Shown here: positions 1 through 11,600 of the stretch, in pieces
Numbering within the stretch: the stretch's first letter is position 1
How the letters are laid out: every line of letters starts with the position of its first letter
Source: Panax quinquefolius
Lineage: Eukaryota > Streptophyta > Magnoliopsida > Apiales > Araliaceae
Length of the DNA: 64,000 nt
Reading direction: 5' to 3'
Assembly (NCBI GenBank): GCA_020205615.1
Contig: CM035170.1
Location: 8,798,311-8,862,310 of the forward strand
Program-made: the position numbers and the translations under genes
Notes under the pieces: model-generated
Seen by the model: only the letters and a program-made list of their open reading frames with translations
Told to the model about the DNA's origin: nothing
The model's database searches: none

Positions 1-562
1 GATGAATATTTGATTCAAGATGTGTATTGATTGATGTTACAGGATAAAATATTGATGATGAAGTTTTAATTCATAGAAAATATTAGATTTCATTCTCTAC
101 TTAACTCTTCTAATGAATTGTTATTTCCGCTGCGAATATTGATCTAAAACTTATTGTACATAATATTTTATCTGATTTATTGAAGGCTAACGATAATTTT
201 TTATACATTATCTTAGTCATAATATTTTTTACTGGGCTAGTTGAGCTCACCATTTTCCTTTTTGTTCCATTTTTCTTCTCAGGAGGCGTGAATATAGCGG
301 AAACTAGTCGGGGTGTAGAGTGATGTTCTAAGTCAGTTGTTTTAGCAGTCCTCACTATTTTGTAAAATAGTGTATCAATAATTGTAATGAGTACTTATTT
401 GAGTTTGAATAATGTCTAGAAGACAATATTTGTATTTAAACTCACAACATTTGTGTTATCGTATTTTGCACGACAATCATAATAATGAAGTTGTAGTTGT
501 TTCTGTACCATGTGTTTGGCGACTCAGAATAGGTTGTGTGGACCTATTTTGGGGGTGTCTCA
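1..562 (+). repeat. 3' part of a plus-strand gypsy LTR
   Basis: The segment runs into the family's LTR end (GGGGGTGTCTCA here, GGGGGCGTCACA in better copies) at 562. It holds the conserved pyrimidine tract and acceptor-like CTTCTCAG ending at 292, the ACTATTTT/AAAATAGT stem near 345-375 and the 'TTGGCGACTCAGAAT' block found next to every LTR end in the window. The LTR start lies outside the window or has been lost. No primer site follows. Confidence 0.85.
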
Positions 563-590
563 ATAATAATAAAAATAATAATAGTTATGG

Positions 591-1400
591 GGCCATTTGT
601 GGGCCCCATAACGAAAAACCGTCGGATGAAGAAAATGACAAGTTTGAATTTTTATAAATAACGACGTAGTTGTTACCATTAACACTGTTGGAATATCCCG
701 TGGTTAAAATACAGTAATACGCGTGGTTCGACGGTAACATACGGTATTGCACAATATTTTAGAATTATTGATTCTTACGTAAGAAGTCATTACTCAATAA
801 TTGTTACGGTAATTACCATTCAATATTTATTTTACTGATTCAATAATTGCTATGTTGATATTTTATATTATTATTGTTTCAATAATTATCACTGCACAGT
901 ATTTTCCATTATCAAATCAATAATTCACATTATTTGAATAATATTATTAGATAGCATTATTGGCAATGTCTAAGGAAGTTCTGTCTAAGAAAGGGGTTTG
1001 GTCACCTAATTGCGCGCCAGTAAGAAGAAATCCTTATTGAAAAGCCACATCTTTCCTGGGAACGACCTGGTTATCATTATTGTGATTCTATAATATTATT
1101 TGTGAATAATTAATTATTAATTTATATGATAAGAAAATATTTATTTTATATGGATATAAATGAAAGAATTAATGTTGAGGTATTTTATCAGTATTTTATC
1201 AGAATGGAGGTATTAAAAATCATCCGTATGTGGTTTTCGGTCATTTTCTGTTTGGAATTTAGAAAAACTTTCATCTACAAAGTTGTAGAGAATTAAATTT
1301 CCTATGGAATGGATATAAAATTCGTATTTTCTGATAAAAAGACTATTTGTTATGAATTATTGAAGATTCGAAAATAAATATTTTTGGAAATTTTCTTGAA
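591..1400 (+). repeat. Plus-strand LTR head fragment, left arm of a palindrome
   Basis: This matches the U3 part of other LTRs (compare 48095-49100), but the first ~190 bases, including TGTAAGACCCC, are missing. It is the inverted counterpart of 1441-2276. Between it and the preceding LTR end lies only an AT-rich linker at 563-590. Confidence 0.8.
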
Positions 1401-1440
1401 TAGGTGGGCCCCACTCTTGTCCTTGTCCTTTTAGAATGGA

Positions 1441-2488
1441 AATTTTCTGAAAGTTTCCAAAAAGATTTTAAATTTAAACAATATTCAAAAACTTCAATAA
1501 TTCATAATAAATAACCCTTTTATCAGAAAAATGCGAATTTTATATCTATTGCAGAGGAAATTTAATTCTCTACAACTTAGTAGAAGAAAGTTTTTCCAAA
1601 TTTCAAACAGAAAATGAACGAAATCCACATACGGATGATTTTTAATACTTTAATTTTGATAAAATACTGATAAAACACCTCAACATTAATTCTTTCATTT
1701 ATATCCACATAAAAATAAATATTTCCTTATCATATAAATTAATAATTAATTATTCACAAATAATATTTCAGAATCATAATAATGACAATCAGGTAGTTCC
1801 AAGAAAAGATGGGGCTTTTCGATAAGAATTTCTTCTTACTACGCAATTGAATTAAAGACCAAACCCCTTTTCTGTATTATTTCTTTGACATTTCCAATAA
1901 TGTTATCTAGTAATATTATTCAAATAATATGAATTATTGATCTGATAATGGGAAATACTGTGTAGTAACAATTATTGAATCAACAATAATATAAAATATC
2001 AACGTAGAAATTATTGAATTAATAAAATAAAATATTGAACAATAATTATCGTAATAATTATCGAGTAAAGGTCTTCTTCACGTAAGAATCTATAATTCAA
2101 AAATACTTTGCAATACCATGTGCTACTTTGCAACCACGCATATTACATCGCATTTTAACCACCGTGTATTCCAATAGTGTTAATTGTAATAACTACGCCA
2201 GTTATTTATAAACAACTTAAACTCATCGGCTTTCTTCATCCGACTTTTTTTCAAGCATGGAGCCCACAAATGGTCAACATCATTCATGAATATTCCCTGA
2301 CAACAAGAATATTCCACGACCAAACGAATATTCCCCGATAACAATAAATATTTTATAACCATTTGCTTATTTTGCAAAATTTTCACATTTCAACCATAAC
2401 CAAAGCATTATATCAAATTAACACCTTATTATTCAAAATAATAATTAGAGGAAATTCAATTTTATTTATAAAAAGTTGGGGTCTTACA
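1441..2488 (-). repeat. Minus-strand LTR head fragment, right arm of a palindrome
   Basis: On the minus strand the LTR begins at 2488 (GGTCTTACA on the plus strand) and reads leftward through the U3 until it meets the opposed fragment at about 1440. Sequence from 1441 to 2276 pairs with 591-1400 with small differences. Confidence 0.85.
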
Positions 2489-3283
2489 ATACTCTTATAT
2501 ATATATATATGTAATAACTTTCTACCGATTATTTTGAAAAATAGATAATAGGGGTCCATATAATACGCCAAGATTTACAAAAAATACTTCATAAAAATTC
2601 CCTCAATATTTTTAACAACATTTATTCAACATTATTATAACTCGCAATATTAACAACCAGATTGTTCCCAGGAAAGAGGGGGCTTTCCGATAAGAATATC
2701 TTTTAATTAGCACGCAATTAGGTGACAAAGCCCCTTTTCTCGACGGAACTTTCTAGACATTATTAATTATTCAAATAATAATATGAATAACTTGTCATCT
2801 CAATTATTTATTTAGTAATATATAAAATATTGACAATAATTGAATCAAATAACGTGAGATACTATGCAGCAATACTGTGGCAATAATTGAATAAAACTGA
2901 GTGACTTCTCACGTAAGTATCAATATTCAATACATGCATTGTGCTACTATTCAACCACACGTATTACTGTACTTTTACCACCGGGTATTTCAATAGTTAA
3001 CGGTAAAACTTTCGCCGTTAATTTCATAAAAAGATATTTCTGTCATTTTCTAACTCCGACAGTAATTCCGTTATGCGGTCCACCAATGATTGTGTCGTCA
3101 TAAGAATATTCCCTATTAAAACGAATATTCTCCGACCAATCGAATATTTTATGACAACTTGCATACTTTGCAAAATTTATAAATACAACCCATAAGTATA
3201 ACTTTATAACAAATCCAAGCCTTAATTTAAAAAAAATTATTTCGAGAAATTAAATCTTTATTCATAAAATTTGGGGTCTTACA
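2489..3283 (-). repeat. Truncated 3' LTR of the minus-strand element
   Basis: The LTR begins at 3283, directly after the purine tract of the internal region. Bases 2516-3283 align with 8290-9010 of the partner LTR. The piece stops in a short (TA)n run at about 2500-2512, where another LTR abuts it, so most of this LTR is missing. Confidence 0.85.
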
Positions 3284-3337
3284 ACCTCCCATTCTTATGA
3301 AATTTTGTCCTCGAAATTGACGTATGTACCTGGTATA

Positions 3338-3580
3338 TCAAAGAGGTGAGAATACCTCGTCAGATTCTAACTCTTGAGGTATAACCTTTGAGCGTAGAAT
3401 ATGTTTCTTTTTATCTAAGATTTTAACAGGCACTTCTTCATACGTTAAATCTTTTGGTATCTCGTCTAGTTCTAATTCAATAATGTGGTTCGGGTCGTCC
3501 ACATATTTACGTAACATCGATACGTGAAAAATATTATGAACACGCGATATACTTGGCGGTAACGTGAGTCTATAGGCCAC
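3338..3580 (-). pseudogene. Post-integrase region with shortened chromodomain
   Basis: The reading begins MAYRLTLPPS and contains the SRVHNIFHVSMLRKYVDDP block found after integrase in Tekay/Del-type elements, then VKILDKKKHILRSKVIPQ. In other copies here (for example 25713-26159) the next ~15 residues, including VKVLWRNHDVEEMTW, form the chromodomain core. This copy skips directly from VIPQ to ELES, and its last residues are out of frame. The tail therefore probably could not bind chromatin. The same skip is present at 22363-22689. Confidence 0.8.
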
Positions 3581-3589
3581 AGTTCCTAC

Positions 3590-4420
3590 TCAATCGAGGA
3601 TTTCAAATAGACTAATAAAATTGAGGGTTGAGATTTCCTCTCTTCGTCGATTCTTGCTTCTAGAATAACGCCTTCTTGCACCTTCTTCTTCACATTCATC
3701 AGCTCTGAGTCTGTAGCTTGAGCAGCTTTAACTTTATCGATTAAAGTCAGTTCTAATCATATATTCTCTATCTTTACATAGATTCTTGGAGTCTTTAACT
3801 CTATCTCCATCTTTTGTAAGTCGTATGAAACGGGTCTTTGTGTTAACAATATCGCACTCGTAAACGCATACGATCTTCTACCTAACAGGTCAACTACCAT
3901 ATTCACTTTTCTAGGATGGTATTTGAATGGTATTATTGTAATCTCTCAACAGCTCGAGCCAACGTATTCGGCGAATGTTACGTTCATTTTAGTTGAAGAA
4001 ATATTTGAGGGTTTTAGAAATGGGTTTTGTATTAGGGTCAATACAAAATTTGATTTTACGCTCTGGGGGTAGGCTAGGAAGTTCTTGGGGGAATACGTCA
4101 AGAAATTTATTAACGATAGAATTATCATTCAAAACTGTGACTCTCATCTAAGACTTGGATATCACGTCACATTTATACCTATCAACTTGTCACCGTTATT
4201 CATGGTGTCTCCTATGGAAAGTCTGGCTTCATTGCATTCCACACAAGGAAGTCACCAACAAAAGGCTCGGGGTTCTTTACTTATGGCTTAATATGACAGT
4301 GATTGACTTAAGTGGTTTGGTTACTTGAATTCGCATAACAGGTTGGTTAGGAATATGAAAACTAACAACCTTATGAAAATAATCAATTTTAGAATGATGA
4401 ATAATTAACCAGTTGATTCC
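3590..4420 (-). pseudogene. Fused protease-RT linker, RNase H tail and integrase start
   Basis: From right to left: the region after protease (HIPNQPVMRIQVTKPLK type), the linker before RT (INFLTYSPKNF), then an abrupt passage at about 3950 to the RNase H end (a degenerate version of VVADALSRR), and a second passage near 3650 from the segment before the integrase zinc finger to the region after integrase. It contains several stops. The RT (FIDD box) and integrase DDE residues are absent. Confidence 0.75.
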
Positions 4421-4717
4421 TCAAATCACATCAAAGGCAAGTATTTTCAAAGGGATAAGATCGACAGGTAACGTGAGGGTATTGATTTGAATCAAACAAA
4501 ATTTATAAACAGTGGATGTAACGAAGGTATCTAATAATGGAGTTTCAACAGATAAGTCAAAGTCTAATTTCTCGGGAGTCAAATTTAAACGTTGAGCGCA
4601 AGTATAAGAAATAGAAGAGTGGGTAGAACCAGTATCGAATAAGGTATAGATTTCGCAAGAGTTTATGATTATCTTACTCGTGATACTTTGTTCGGGCTCC
4701 TCAATAAACGCTCTCAC
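4421..4717 (-). pseudogene. Retroviral-type aspartic protease domain (gypsy)
   Basis: The reading contains IYTLFDTGSTHSSIS, with the catalytic Asp in DTGS, then the hydrophobic LPVDLIPLKILAFDVI strand typical of plant gypsy protease. It is in frame with the upstream gag but separated by a stop at 4718, and a second stop follows DVI in place of LGINWL. In a working element this domain would process the Gag-Pol polyprotein inside the particle. This copy is inactive unless the stops are read through. Confidence 0.85.
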
Positions 4718-5902
4718 TTAAACTACCGACTTTGACTTGTCTGGGACATCCTTTGGCGTCACCATCACAGCTGAACTTGACTTCAATACACGACAAAATT
4801 GAGCTAGGTGACCTTCTTTTTCACAATTGAAACACACTTTGGGTTGCTGCGTACAGTTTGGACGGATGTGTCCCTCCTGTCCACATTTGAAACATACGAC
4901 CGGTTGTCGTTCTTCTTCCTTTAAAATGGGTGTTGGTGCTGCTGCCGATGTCTTTCCGTCATTGTTGAATCTTCTCTTCTTAAAACTATTCACACTTAGT
5001 TCACCTTTCCTATTATCTTGGCCTTGATTACCACCGAAGTGGTTACCATTTCTGGCATGATAATTTCCTCCACGATGGTCATCATTGTTCCGATGGCCGT
5101 TTCCACTGGTATGATTATTATCGTGTTGTTGGTCGTTGCCTTTTGCTTGAGCTGAATCATAATCGCGTTCTAATAACTGAGCCCTATTCACAACATCTGA
5201 ATACAAACAAAGTTTGTGAGAAATGAGGTATTGACGTATTTCGGGTTTCAAACCTCGCAGAAAAATTCGCGTCATTCGCTCCTCATTATCAACCAAATGG
5301 GCTGCAAACTGGAAGAACTCGGTAAACTTAGCCTCGTACTGCGATACGGTCATATTGTTTTATTCCAGCTTGATGAACTCTACCTCCTTCATGTGAAGAA
5401 TACTTTCGAGAAAGTACTTGTCATTGAACAATTCTTGGAACTTCTCCCAAGACATCTTGAGTGCGGCAGGTTGAGTACGTGTTACAGATTCCCACCAGTA
5501 ATCTGCCTCTTCACATAACATAATGGTAGAGAAGGGAACTTTTTGCTCCTTTGACCATTCCAAGACATCAAATATCTTGGTGATATGCTTAATCCACGTC
5601 TCTGCCTTAAGTGGTTCTGGCTTTCCCAAAAACTCCAGTGGTCCCAGCTCCGTGAACTACTTAGCGGTGACCAGCCGTGAGTTATCAGCGTTTCCACCTG
5701 CATTATGAACAGGAGTCGCTCTCGTTTGGTTTTGCATAAATTCTAGAAAACTCCTAAACGTACCATCATTAGTCATTTGGTCGATGTTGTTGTTTACACG
5801 AGGATTATTTCCTTCTTGATGCATATTATCCTAGTTATTGATCGGTGGTGACTCAACTTTCTCATGTGCTCCATTGCTTATCTCAACAATTTCAGATGTC
5901 AT
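4718..5902 (-). pseudogene. gag: capsid and two CCHC zinc knuckles
   Basis: The start is placed at the ATG at 5902 (MTSEIVEISNG), about 175 bases after the primer site, because the same start context occurs in the plus-strand copies. The frame holds the capsid block (TKIFDVLEWSKEQKVPF, DYWWESV), the MTVSQYEAKF segment, a basic Asn/Gly-rich stretch and two knuckles (CFKCGQEGHIRPNC and CFNCEKEGHLAQFC). Stops interrupt it near 5833, 5660, 5360 and 4718 without changing frame, so the copy decayed by point mutation. The knuckles would bind RNA in the particle. Confidence 0.85.
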
Positions 5903-6075
5903 GCTTAAATACTGTCACAAAATAAGGTTTAATTGGCATGCCACATATTATCCCTATATTCTGACCGACCAATTAAATTACAACTAAACTTAGGTAGGTC
6001 ATACTAGCGAAGAAATTACCCGTCTATCCCCTCCTAGTTCTAGTCTCACATCTCAGTCAGGGATCATATCCCTAA

Positions 6076-6087
6076 GCTTTGATACCA
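6076..6087 (-). other. Primer-binding site, initiator-tRNA-Met type
   Basis: On the minus strand TGGTATCAAAGC lies two bases inside the LTR end at 6090. Plant elements primed by initiator Met tRNA usually have TGGTATCAGAGC, so this lineage carries a G-to-A change, also seen at 18172, 35822 and 43216. Confidence 0.85.
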
Positions 6088-7436
6088 ACTGTGACGCCCC
6101 TAAATTAAATAGGTATACATCACCCATTCTGAGTCGCCAATATATGGTACAGAATACAACTACAACTTCATTATACAACTGTTGTGTAAAATACGATAAA
6201 ACATAGCTGAGAGTTTTAACAAGAATATTGTCTTCTAGACAATATCCAAACTCAAATTCAATCTCATTACAATTATTATCACACTATTTTACAGAATAGT
6301 GAGGACTACTAAAACAACCATCTGGATTGTTAATCCATTTCCCGACTAGTCCCAGCTAATTTCTTATTTCCTGAAGAGAACAGTGAAAGAAAAAGGTGAG
6401 CTCAACTAGCCTAGTAAGAAATATTATGACTAAGATAATGCAGAATAAATTATCGTTAGCCTTCAACAGTATAACAACTGATAGAATACAATAGAGAACA
6501 AGTTTTAGATCAACAACTGCAGCGAAAATAGCAATCCATTAGAAGAGTTAAGTAGAGAATGATATCTACTATCTTCTATGATTTAAAAGTTTATCATCAA
6601 TTATATCGCTGAGACTCAGCTTAATAAATAATCCACATCACTGAATTATCCATGCACTACAGGCCAAAGATATTCATTAATATCACGACCACGAATTATC
6701 CATGCACTTTGAGCCAAAGATATTTGTGTTTTCACCGATGGTCATGAACATGCCAAACAACAATTCATGTTTATACCCTTGGCCGAAGAGAACGTATGGT
6801 CATGATCATGCCAATAACTGTCGCTGAGACTCAGCTCAATAAATAATCCACATCACTTGTAATATTACAGGTCATGATTATACCGAATGATCCTTGGTCA
6901 TAATCATACCAACCAACAGTCCATCTATGCACTACAGGCCAAAGATGACTTTTATCACAATATAAATATGAGGATGATGACAATAATATAAGAATTTAAT
7001 TTAATGAGAACTAGGATAAATTTCAAAGATTTATAATTTAATTTATCCAGGATTCAATAATTTCCAAATTGGTAACATGATACTGCTTTGTGGAGTAAAA
7101 TTCAAGAATAATAATTTATCAAAAATGATTTGGACCGAAAAGAAATAAATTTTTGTCATGAATAGTACTCCGGGCGAATTGTACCCCGTGAATAGTACTT
7201 CGGAAATAGTTCCCCGTGAATAGTAACCCGACATGAAAAGATAAAAAAATTATCAAGAATGCCCAGAATAATATTTCCATGAAAAGATACTAGATGAAGC
7301 GCAAACTTCAAGGATATTCTACTAATTTCAAGAAGTATAAAAGCCAAAACTTTAACAAAATGAGTGTAAAATTCAGAATCTGAAACAAAATATTATTACT
7401 CATATACTATAGAGTATAGAAGAAAATATTATTTTT

Positions 7437-7625
7437 TACGAATATTGACGAAAAATAATATCCCTTACTACTGTTGAACGAAAATAATATTCCAACGAAT
7501 ATTGAACGAAGATAATATTTCTTACAAATATTGAACGAAAATAATATTCTTTTTGAATATTGAACAAAAATAAAATTCCTTACGAATACGAAAAATAATA
7601 TCGTAAGTGAATATGAAATAAATAA
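7437..7625 (-). repeat. Tandem ~30-base repeats next to the donor-like site
   Basis: On the minus strand each unit reads roughly GTAAGGAATATTATTTTCG followed by TTCAATATTC. About six diverged units follow the main GTAAGG at 7635, so several of them repeat the donor-like core. The same array is present at 53490-53660. Confidence 0.75.
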
Positions 7626-7996
7626 TACCCCTTACCTCAAAAAGAAAGCAATTCTGACTAGTATATCGGATATATTCTTGAAGAAAACTTTCATTATTTT
7701 CTACACTTAAAGCTTCCTTAAACTCAAAAGAAATACGTTCAATATTATAGAAGAAAAATTTTCTAATTCTGGTGTGTTTTTCTTTTCTAAACTGAGCATC
7801 CTATTTATAGGAGAATGGAAGGATACTATTTAGAAAATAATCACGGGTGAACAGTGGGGAAAAATCACGGGAAGAATTCGGCGAAAAAAATTGATTCTCT
7901 GATTATTTTTTTACTATTCATTAATGTAATAAAATATTTTAATAAAACAAAAAAATATAATATAATATATTCTATTTATAATCTAATAAAACAAAA

Positions 7997-7998
<2 letters not shown>

Positions 7999-8045
<47 letters not shown>

Positions 8046-8123
8046 ACCCAAACGTCGCCACACTCACGACGACATTCATTCATACACCACCATATATATA
8101 TAAACACACACACACACAAATGT

Positions 8124-8172
<49 letters not shown>

Positions 8173-8234
8173 TTCTTCCAAGGCATCTCCCCCCTTTTTT
8201 TTTCTTTTTTTTTTTTTCCTATACCACCCGTATG

Positions 8235-8287
<53 letters not shown>
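7999..8287. repeat. Three (TA)n tracts with (CA)n and poly-T between
   Basis: (TA)n at about 7999-8041, 8127-8168 and 8237-8287, with (CA)n at 8104-8118 and a T-rich run at 8194-8217. Long open frames across it encode only Ile-Tyr repeats and are not genes. Confidence 0.95.
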
Positions 8288-8289
<2 letters not shown>

Positions 8290-9010
8290 AAATAACTTTC
8301 TACCAATTATTTTGAAAAATGAGTAAGTGGGGTCCAAATAATACGCTAAAATTTATAACAAATACTTCATAAAAATCCCCTCAATATTTATTCATCATTA
8401 TTATAACTCGCAATATTAACAACCAGATCATTCTTAGGAAAGAGGGAATTAGGTGACCAACCCCCTTTCCTCGATAGAACTTTCTAGACATTGTTAATTA
8501 TGCAAATAATAATATGAATAACTTGTTATCTCAATTATTAATTTAATAATATATAAAATATTGACAATAATTGAATCAAATAACGTGAGATACTTGCAGC
8601 AATTACTGTGACAATAATTGAATAAAACTGAGTGACTTCTCACGTAAGTATCAATAATCAATATTGTGTGCTACTATGCAACCACGCGTATTACTGTACT
8701 TTTACCACCGGGTATTTCAACAGTTAACGGTAAAACTTTTGCCCTTATTTTCATAAAAATATATTTCTGTCATTTTCTAACTCCGACAGTAATTTCGTTA
8801 TGGGGTCCACTAATGATTGTTATGTCGTACGAATATTCCCTGTTAAAACAAATATTCCCCGACCAATTGAATATTTTATGACAATTTACATACTTTACAA
8901 AATTTATAAATACTACTACAATTATAACATTATAACAAATCCACACCTTAATATAAAAAAAAATTATTTCAAAAAATTAAATCTTTATTCATAAAATTTG
9001 GGGTCTTACA

Positions 9011-10085
9011 TTATTATTCACGTATACGGCACTATTCATCTATACGGCACTATTCACAAATTCGAAACTATTCACAAAAAAATTAAATTTTATTTTCTTT
9101 GTCCAAGTTGTCTATTTTGGTTCTTATCTTTGATTGTACCCATGTTTTCATCTTTATTCTTGAATTTTACTCCACAATTGATTATTATGGAGTATTTTTG
9201 AACTTGGATAAGCTGAAGTACGAATCCCTAATCTTTGTCCTTTTATCTCACTGGATACATTTTTTAAAGATATTTTTCATTATTCTCAATCCTAAATAGT
9301 GATATAACTGAATATCTTTGGCCTATAGTGCAAAGATGAATGATTACCTGATGAATATCTTTGGCCCATAGTGCAAAGATGGACATATGTTGAGATGAAC
9401 ATGACCAATTGGTGATACAAATGAATATCTTTGGCCCGTAGTGCAAAGATGGACATGTGTTGAGATGAACATGACCAATTGGTGATACAAATGAATATCT
9501 TTGGCCCGTAGTGCAAAGATGAATATTTGGTTCAAGATGTATATTGATTGATGTTACAGAGATAAAATATTGATGATGGACTTTTAAATCATAGAAGATA
9601 GTAGACTTCATTCTCTACTTAACTCTTCTAATGAATTGTTATTTTCGCTGCGAATATTAATCTAAAACTTATTGTCTATTATATTTTATCTAATTTATTG
9701 AAGGCTAACGATAATTTGTTCTACATTATCTTAGTCATAATATTCTTTAATGGGCTAATTGAGCTCACCCTTTTCCTTTTTTGTTCTATTTTTCTTTTTA
9801 AAAGGTGAGTATATAGCGGGAACTAGTCGGGGTATGGAGTGATGGGTCCAGACAGTTGTTTTAGCAGTCCTCACTATTTTGTAAAATAGTGTATCAATAA
9901 TTGTAATAAGGACTTATTTGAGTTTGGATATTGTCTAGAAGACAAAATTTGTATTTAAACTCACAACTTATCATGTGTTGTCATATTTTGCACGATAATT
10001 ATAATAATGAAGTTGTAGTTATTTTCTGTACCATGTATTTGGCGACTCGGAATGGGTTGTGTGGACGTATTTTTGGGGCGTCACA
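9011..10085 (+). repeat. 3' part of a plus-strand LTR
   Basis: It begins inside the U3 array of CTATTCAC-type repeats and runs to the LTR end GGGGCGTCACA at 10085; compare 49660-50685. Four copies of the TCTTTGGCCCGTAGTGCAAAG stem-loop lie at 9310-9520. The pyrimidine tract is present near 9770-9800, but its AG is degenerate. Confidence 0.85.
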
Positions 10086-10259
10086 CAAATATTTTGTATT
10101 AAAATATTTTAAGTTGACTTCAAAAAGTTAAAATTGAAGAGAATATATTTTATTATTCCAATGAGATGAAGTAGTTTTAAATAAAATGCACTACTCCATC
10201 TGTCCCTATAAAGGATAGCTAAATGTAAAAAAAAAAAATTGTTTCAAAAAATGTGAGAT
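10086..10259 (+). repeat. Linker with one end of a Stowaway-like MITE
   Basis: The sequence ACTCCATCTGTCCCTATAAA near 10190 resembles the terminus of Stowaway MITEs (CTCCCTCCGTCCC). The other end is not visible; an LTR fragment starts at 10260. The rest is AT-rich and unassigned. Confidence 0.45.
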
Positions 10260-10396
10260 TGTAAGATCCCAACTTTTATGAAATAAAAGTCTAATTTAAT
10301 TTATGATTATTATTCTAAAACTGTAAAATGTTAAATTGATAAATGGTCAAATGAACAATTAAAGTGATATGTGAGTAAATAAAAGAGGATGAATTA
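10260..10396 (+). repeat. LTR head fragment, cut by the next LTR
   Basis: TGTAAGATCCCAACTTTTATG at the start matches the LTR head. After 137 bases a second LTR head begins at 10397, so a later insertion or recombination interrupts it. Confidence 0.7.
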
Positions 10397-11268
10397 TGTA
10401 AGACCCCAACTTTTATGAATAACGATGAATTTTCTATAAATATCATTTTTGTATATTAAGGAGTGAATGTGATATAATGTTATAGTTGTGGGTAATATTT
10501 ATAATTTTGCAAAGTACGCAAGTTGTTATATTATATTCGACTGGTCGGGGAAGTTTCGTTTTAACAGAGAATATTCGTACGACAACACAATCATTGGTGG
10601 ATCCTACAGTGAAATTATTGTTGGAATAAGAAAATGACAGAAATATCTTTTTATGAAAATAATCATGGAAGTTTTATCATTAGAATCTTTGAAATAACCA
10701 AAGATTAAAAGTACAAAGAATACTGGCGTGGTTGCATAGTAACACACAGTATTGATTATTGATGCTTACGTGAGAAGTCACTCAGTTTTACTCAATTATT
10801 GCTACAGTAATTGTTGCATAGTATCTCACGTTATTTGATTCAATTATTGTCAATATTTTATATATTATTAAATCAATAATTGAGATGACAAGTTATTCTA
10901 ATTATTATATGCAAAATTAACAATGTCTAGAAAGTTCTGTCGAGAAAAAGGGTTTGGTCATCTAATTGCGCGCCAATAGGGAAAAATCATTATTGAAAAG
11001 CCCCATCTTTCCTGGGAACGATCTGGTTGTTAATATTGCGAGTGATAATAATATGAATAAAGGTTGTTAAAAACATTGAAGGGATATCTTTATGAAATAT
11101 TTGTTGTAAATTGGCTTATTTTATAGACCCCCATTTACCCATTTTTCAAAATAATCGGTTAAAAATTATTTTATATAATAATAGGTGGGGGCCCATATGT
11201 TGAAAAATGAATGTCAGGGGGAGGATTTCAAAGGTTGTCACAAATGGAATTGGAAAATGGTGGAATGG

Positions 11269-11315
<47 letters not shown>

Positions 11316-11389
11316 GTATATATATGATTAGGATAGTTAATGATGTTGATAGACTGCAAACTTGGCGAGGGCCCATGGTAGTATCACTA
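10397..11389 (+). repeat. Plus-strand LTR head (U3)
   Basis: It starts TGTAAGACCCCAACTTTTAT and follows the U3 of the LTR at 26192 closely. A compound (TA)n(CA)n(TA)n tract lies at 11268-11327. It loses similarity to other LTRs at about 11390, where a hAT-like remnant begins. Confidence 0.8.
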
Positions 11390-11600
11390 CTTTGACCGTG
11401 AAATTTGGGCTTTGAATGCATTTTTTTAGCCCAATAAAATCCGGGCCTTTTGGCTCGGCTCATGTACATGACTTTTTAAAAAACAAAATGTTGCTACTTG
11501 TGGGTTATGAGGCTTGAACACAAGTCTTGTAAGTAAATAAATAAGAGTTCAAAGTAACTGAGCTAAATTTAAGTTTAAGTTTTAAAAATGTATAACTTAA
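11390..11600 (+). repeat. hAT-like remnant
   Basis: It shares the 'TTGCTACTTGTGGGTTATGA' stretch and the GGCTTGAACACAAG stretch with the intact hAT element at 14058-15175. The termini are missing. From 11601 to 11877 nothing is recognised. Confidence 0.6.

Larger units (their letters stand above)
3284..6089 (-). mobile_element. Internal region of a deleted, non-autonomous gypsy element
   Basis: In transcription order (right to left) it contains a primer site, gag with two zinc knuckles, protease, a protease-RT linker, the tail of RNase H, the start of the integrase domain, the post-integrase region and a shortened chromodomain, then a purine-rich tract before the 3' LTR. The RT core, most of RNase H and the integrase catalytic core are absent. 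The same three deletion junctions occur in the plus-strand element at 21756-22667, so this is a lineage rather than a one-off loss. Confidence 0.85.
6090..9010 (-). repeat. 5' LTR of the minus-strand element
   Basis: The LTR runs from 9010 (TGTAAGACCCC on the minus strand) to 6090 (GGGCGTCACA end), 2921 bases. On the minus strand a TATA box (TATAAATAG) lies at 7809-7801, a donor-like GAGGTAAGGG with its GT at 7635, an array of ~30-base repeats right after it, stem-loop repeats at about 6950-6600, and an acceptor-like CTCTTCAG ending at 6371. The U3 carries long (TA)n and T-rich tracts at 7999-8287. Confidence 0.9.

Noticed and set aside
7854..8337. Long open frames on both strands (up to 153 codons)
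   Set aside because: They run through (TA)n, (CA)n and poly-T tracts and encode Ile-Tyr repeats; microsatellite artefacts.
9264..9611. Minus-strand open frames of up to 115 codons
   Set aside because: They arise from the tandem stem-loop repeats read in reverse; the apparent protein repeats reflect DNA repeats.
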